Assembly (NCBI GenBank): GCA_022763045.1
Contig: JALEGI010000020.1
Coordinates: 110,295 to 174,294 of the forward strand
Length of the DNA stretch: 64,000 nt
Source of the DNA: Simkaniaceae bacterium
GTDB lineage: Bacteria > Chlamydiota > Chlamydiia > Chlamydiales > JACRBE01
Reading direction: 5' to 3'
The stretch's first letter is position 1; every line of letters starts with the position of its first letter. The position numbers and the translations under genes are program-made. This document shows, in pieces, positions 62,158 through 64,000 of the stretch. A model generated the notes under the pieces. The model made no database searches. It was not told the origin of the DNA and was given only the letters and a program-made list of their open reading frames with translations.

Positions 62158-62838
62158 AAGCACGGCTGTTGCCTGCGACACATTGAGCGAGTCAATCTGT
62201 CCATGCATCGGTATTTCTAAATGAAAGTCAGCTTTTCTCGATAAGATCTGCTGCACACCTTTGCCCTCTGAGCCCATAATAAGAAGGGTTTTTTCGGGCC
62301 ACTCAAATCCGCTCAAGGGCTGTGAGCGCTCGCTCAGTTCGGCTGCCACAGCCCAGTAATCAGCCTTTTGAAATTGCTTCACAGTCTCAGCGAGATTTGA
62401 GACGCGCGCCATCGGTACGAGCTCGGAGGCGCCCACGCTTGTTTTCGAAACTACAGGGGTAATATCTGTTCCTCGGTTTTTTGAGTAGACAACGAGATCG
62501 ACTCCAAAGCACTCTGCAGCGCGTAAAATCGCGCCTAAATTGTGTGGATCAAAAATTGAATCGAGCATCAATACAAGCTTATGATCCTCTTGCAGAAAAT
62601 TGTGCACCTCAACGAATTCGCGCGGCCTCACTTTTGCAACATATCCTTGATGAGATTCTGAATCGACAAGATTGGTCAAACCCTTTTTTCCAATCTCTTT
62701 GATACGGATGCCCGCTTTTTTTAATTGGTCGTAAAGCTCATCGCCAGGTCGGTGTGTTGTGTGCACCTCAATAATGCGCTCGGGAGTAGCGCGAAGTACC
62801 TCAAAAAGGCAGTTTTTTCCCATAATATATTGACTCAT
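62128..62838 (-). CDS. rlmB: RlmB-type 23S rRNA (guanosine-2'-O-)-methyltransferase
   Basis: 236 residues from the ATG at 62838 (MSQYIMGKNCLFEVL). SPOUT family with a substrate-binding N domain, then the knot: LVLMLDSIFDPHNLGAILRA, TLLIMGSEGKGVQQ, and IDSLNVSQATAVLL with the family Ser/Asn. RlmB methylates G2251 in the peptidyl-transferase P loop; TrmH/TrmL relatives share the motifs, so the exact target is an inference. Cytoplasmic. Convergent with the 259-residue gene. Confidence 0.9.
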   Translation of the reverse strand: MSQYIMGKNCLFEVLRATPERIIEVHTTHRPGDELYDQLKKAGIRIKEIGKKGLTNLVDSESHQGYVAKVRPREFVEVHNFLQEDHKLVLMLDSIFDPHNLGAILRAAECFGVDLVVYSKNRGTDITPVVSKTSVGASELVPMARVSNLAETVKQFQKADYWAVAAELSERSQPLSGFEWPEKTLLIMGSEGKGVQQILSRKADFHLEIPMHGQIDSLNVSQATAVLLASKVLNSI

Positions 62839-62964
62839 GTCAGTAATTTTAACCCATTTGATCTTTTTTTTAACCTGTGCTCGGATTAAAAAAAAATCTA
62901 GACTTTTCATTTTTGATGGTGTAGAACCCTAGAGAAACGCCTTTAACTATGCGAGGCCTCTAGG

Positions 62965-63837
62965 ATGAAGAAAGCCAAAACGCTCGCCTGGATTTTAGTG
63001 ATCGCCTTTGTTGCTGTGATCGCCATTGCGGGTTTTTATATCGGAACGCACGATGTTCCTGTACTCCAACCAAAGGGGATGGTTGCCCAAAGGCAACGCG
63101 ACATCTTAATTATCTCCTCCCTTCTCATGCTCATTGTCGTACTTCCGGTACTGATTTTTACAGCGATTTTCACCGTTCGCTACCGAAAAGAAAATGAGAA
63201 GGCAAAGTACACTCCCGAATGGGAGCACAGCGCTTGGTTTGAAGCGCTTTGGTGGGGAGTTCCCTTCATCATCATTATCTGCCTTGCGGTGATTTGCTAC
63301 AAAACAAGCCACGAGCTCAACCCGTTCAAACCAATTGATAATGGGAAAAAGCCTGTCACTGTTCAAGCCGTTGCTCTTCAGTGGAAATGGCTCTTCATCT
63401 ACCCAGAAGAGGGTATTGCTACGGTAAACTTTCTTGAAATTCCTGTTGATCGACCTATCAACTTTGAAATCACCTCTGATGCACCGATGAACTCGCTTTG
63501 GATTCCACAACTTGCCGGTCAGATTTACGCGATGCCTGCAAGGCGCACGGAATTGCATCTTATTGCAAATGAAACAGGAGACTATGAGGGGCGCTCATCT
63601 AACTTGAGCGGTCACGGTTTTGCCGGCATGATTTTCACAACGCGCGTTGCTCAAGAGAGCGACTACCAAAGTTGGGTTCGCTCCGTGCGTCGCAATTCAA
63701 AAACTATGGATGTAGCAGAGTATAAAAAACTGCTTGTTCCCTCATCTTATGTCAAACCCGAATACTACGGACGTGTACAGAGCGGTCTTTTTGATCGCGT
63801 CGTCTTACAATTTAGCGCACCCGGGGAGGAGCTATGA
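62965..63837 (+). CDS. cyoA: Cytochrome bo-type quinol oxidase subunit II
   Basis: 290 residues. N-terminal signal/anchor (LAWILVIAFVAVIAIAGFYI), second membrane helix at about 47-72, third at about 90-110, then the cupredoxin domain with VQAVALQWKWLFIYPE and PMNSLWIPQLAGQIYAM. The Cu-A cysteines and histidines of cytochrome c oxidases are absent, as in CyoA. AGG SD and ATG. Its stop overlaps the cyoB start. Chlamydiaceae use cydAB; cyo genes point to an environmental chlamydia. Confidence 0.95.
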   Translation: MKKAKTLAWILVIAFVAVIAIAGFYIGTHDVPVLQPKGMVAQRQRDILIISSLLMLIVVLPVLIFTAIFTVRYRKENEKAKYTPEWEHSAWFEALWWGVPFIIIICLAVICYKTSHELNPFKPIDNGKKPVTVQAVALQWKWLFIYPEEGIATVNFLEIPVDRPINFEITSDAPMNSLWIPQLAGQIYAMPARRTELHLIANETGDYEGRSSNLSGHGFAGMIFTTRVAQESDYQSWVRSVRRNSKTMDVAEYKKLLVPSSYVKPEYYGRVQSGLFDRVVLQFSAPGEEL

Positions 63838-64000
63838 GCTGGCAACAAATTTTACTTGGCCGACTTGGCATTGACGCCTTCAAACACGATTGGATCGAGT
63901 ATATGGCCGATGCTTCGATGGTCGGTGGCGCAATTATGATGATTCTCTTGATCACTTACCTTAAAAAGTGGAAGTGGCTTTGGACTGAGTGGATCACCAC
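63834..64000 (+). CDS. cyoB: Cytochrome bo oxidase subunit I, N-terminal part
   Basis: Starts at 63834 (ATGA overlap with cyoA) and runs off the window; 55 complete codons seen. The reading MSWQQILLGRLGIDAFKHDW, then a membrane helix MVGGAIMMILLITYLKKW and LWTEWITT, agrees with the CyoB N terminus (ITYFGKW..LW.EWLTS in E. coli). Heme-copper subunit I with the D and K channels should follow outside. Confidence 0.9.
   Translation, partial: MSWQQILLGRLGIDAFKHDWIEYMADASMVGGAIMMILLITYLKKWKWLWTEWIT

Noticed and set aside
1..64000. Search by eye for tRNA and rRNA genes
   Set aside because: No stretch with cloverleaf-type arms ending in the usual T-loop sequence, and no rRNA-like conserved sequence, was found.

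Overview
The window comes from a Chlamydiota bacterium, most likely an environmental (amoeba- or protist-associated) chlamydia rather than a member of Chlamydiaceae. Three things support this. The gene order murG-murC-(ftsQ-like)-STAS-miaA-rsfS-fabF-Nudix-aas-cysS/lysS-cutA-priA, and then ftsY-sucC-sucD-htrA-M16 peptidase-nrdB/nrdA-pssA, follows two conserved blocks of the Chlamydia chromosome as I remember them. NrdB carries the chlamydial class Ic signature (Phe in place of the radical Tyr, Glu in place of the first Asp ligand). There is also cargo unusual for Chlamydiaceae: a cytochrome bo-type oxidase start (cyoAB), an ERG4/ERG24-type sterol reductase, a GH18 glycosidase and an Ada-AlkA fusion. 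I cannot name the genus.

Layout. 1-7.6 kb: peptidoglycan and division genes (murG end, murC without a ddl fusion, ftsQ-like), then a + strand run khpA, STAS, miaA, nadD, rsfS, fabF, Nudix with mostly overlapping ends. 7.6-9.5 kb: lineage-specific genes and a hairpin repeat. 9.5-15.6 kb: a PlsC-ACP-acyl-ACP synthetase fusion, cysS, a small protein, lysS. 15.8-20.9 kb: a putative secreted protein, cutA, priA and lineage-specific proteins. 20.9-31.1 kb: ftsY, sucCD, an M50 protease, htrA, an effector-like protein and an M16C peptidase. 31.1-33.6 kb: lineage-specific genes including an exported kinase-like/nucleotidyltransferase-like pair. 33.6-38.9 kb: nrdB, nrdA with two NrdR boxes, pssA. 38.9-47.2 kb: ogt and ada-alkA (alkylation repair), an exported kinase, two paralogous orphan proteins around rmuC, an SH3b protein and two more repeat elements. 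47.4-64 kb: phoH, GH18, outer membrane proteins, flavoenzymes (amine oxidase-like, GMC), a secreted EEP-family phosphodiesterase, a sterol reductase, a phosphoethanolamine methyltransferase-like enzyme, rlmB and cyoAB.

The core genes are ordinary housekeeping. Interest concentrates in the accessory parts: a dispersed composite repeat (a hairpin of about 115 bp plus a 10-1-10 palindrome) seen in at least four to five intergenic places; kinase-fold proteins with Sec signals; a two-member protein family sharing a YRIWQCVL motif; a hairpin that buries a perfect Shine-Dalgarno; and a lipid/sterol-oriented enzyme group that may act on host-derived lipids. No tRNA, rRNA, CRISPR array or intact insertion sequence was recognised. 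All functional calls rest on motifs recognised by eye; no database search was possible.
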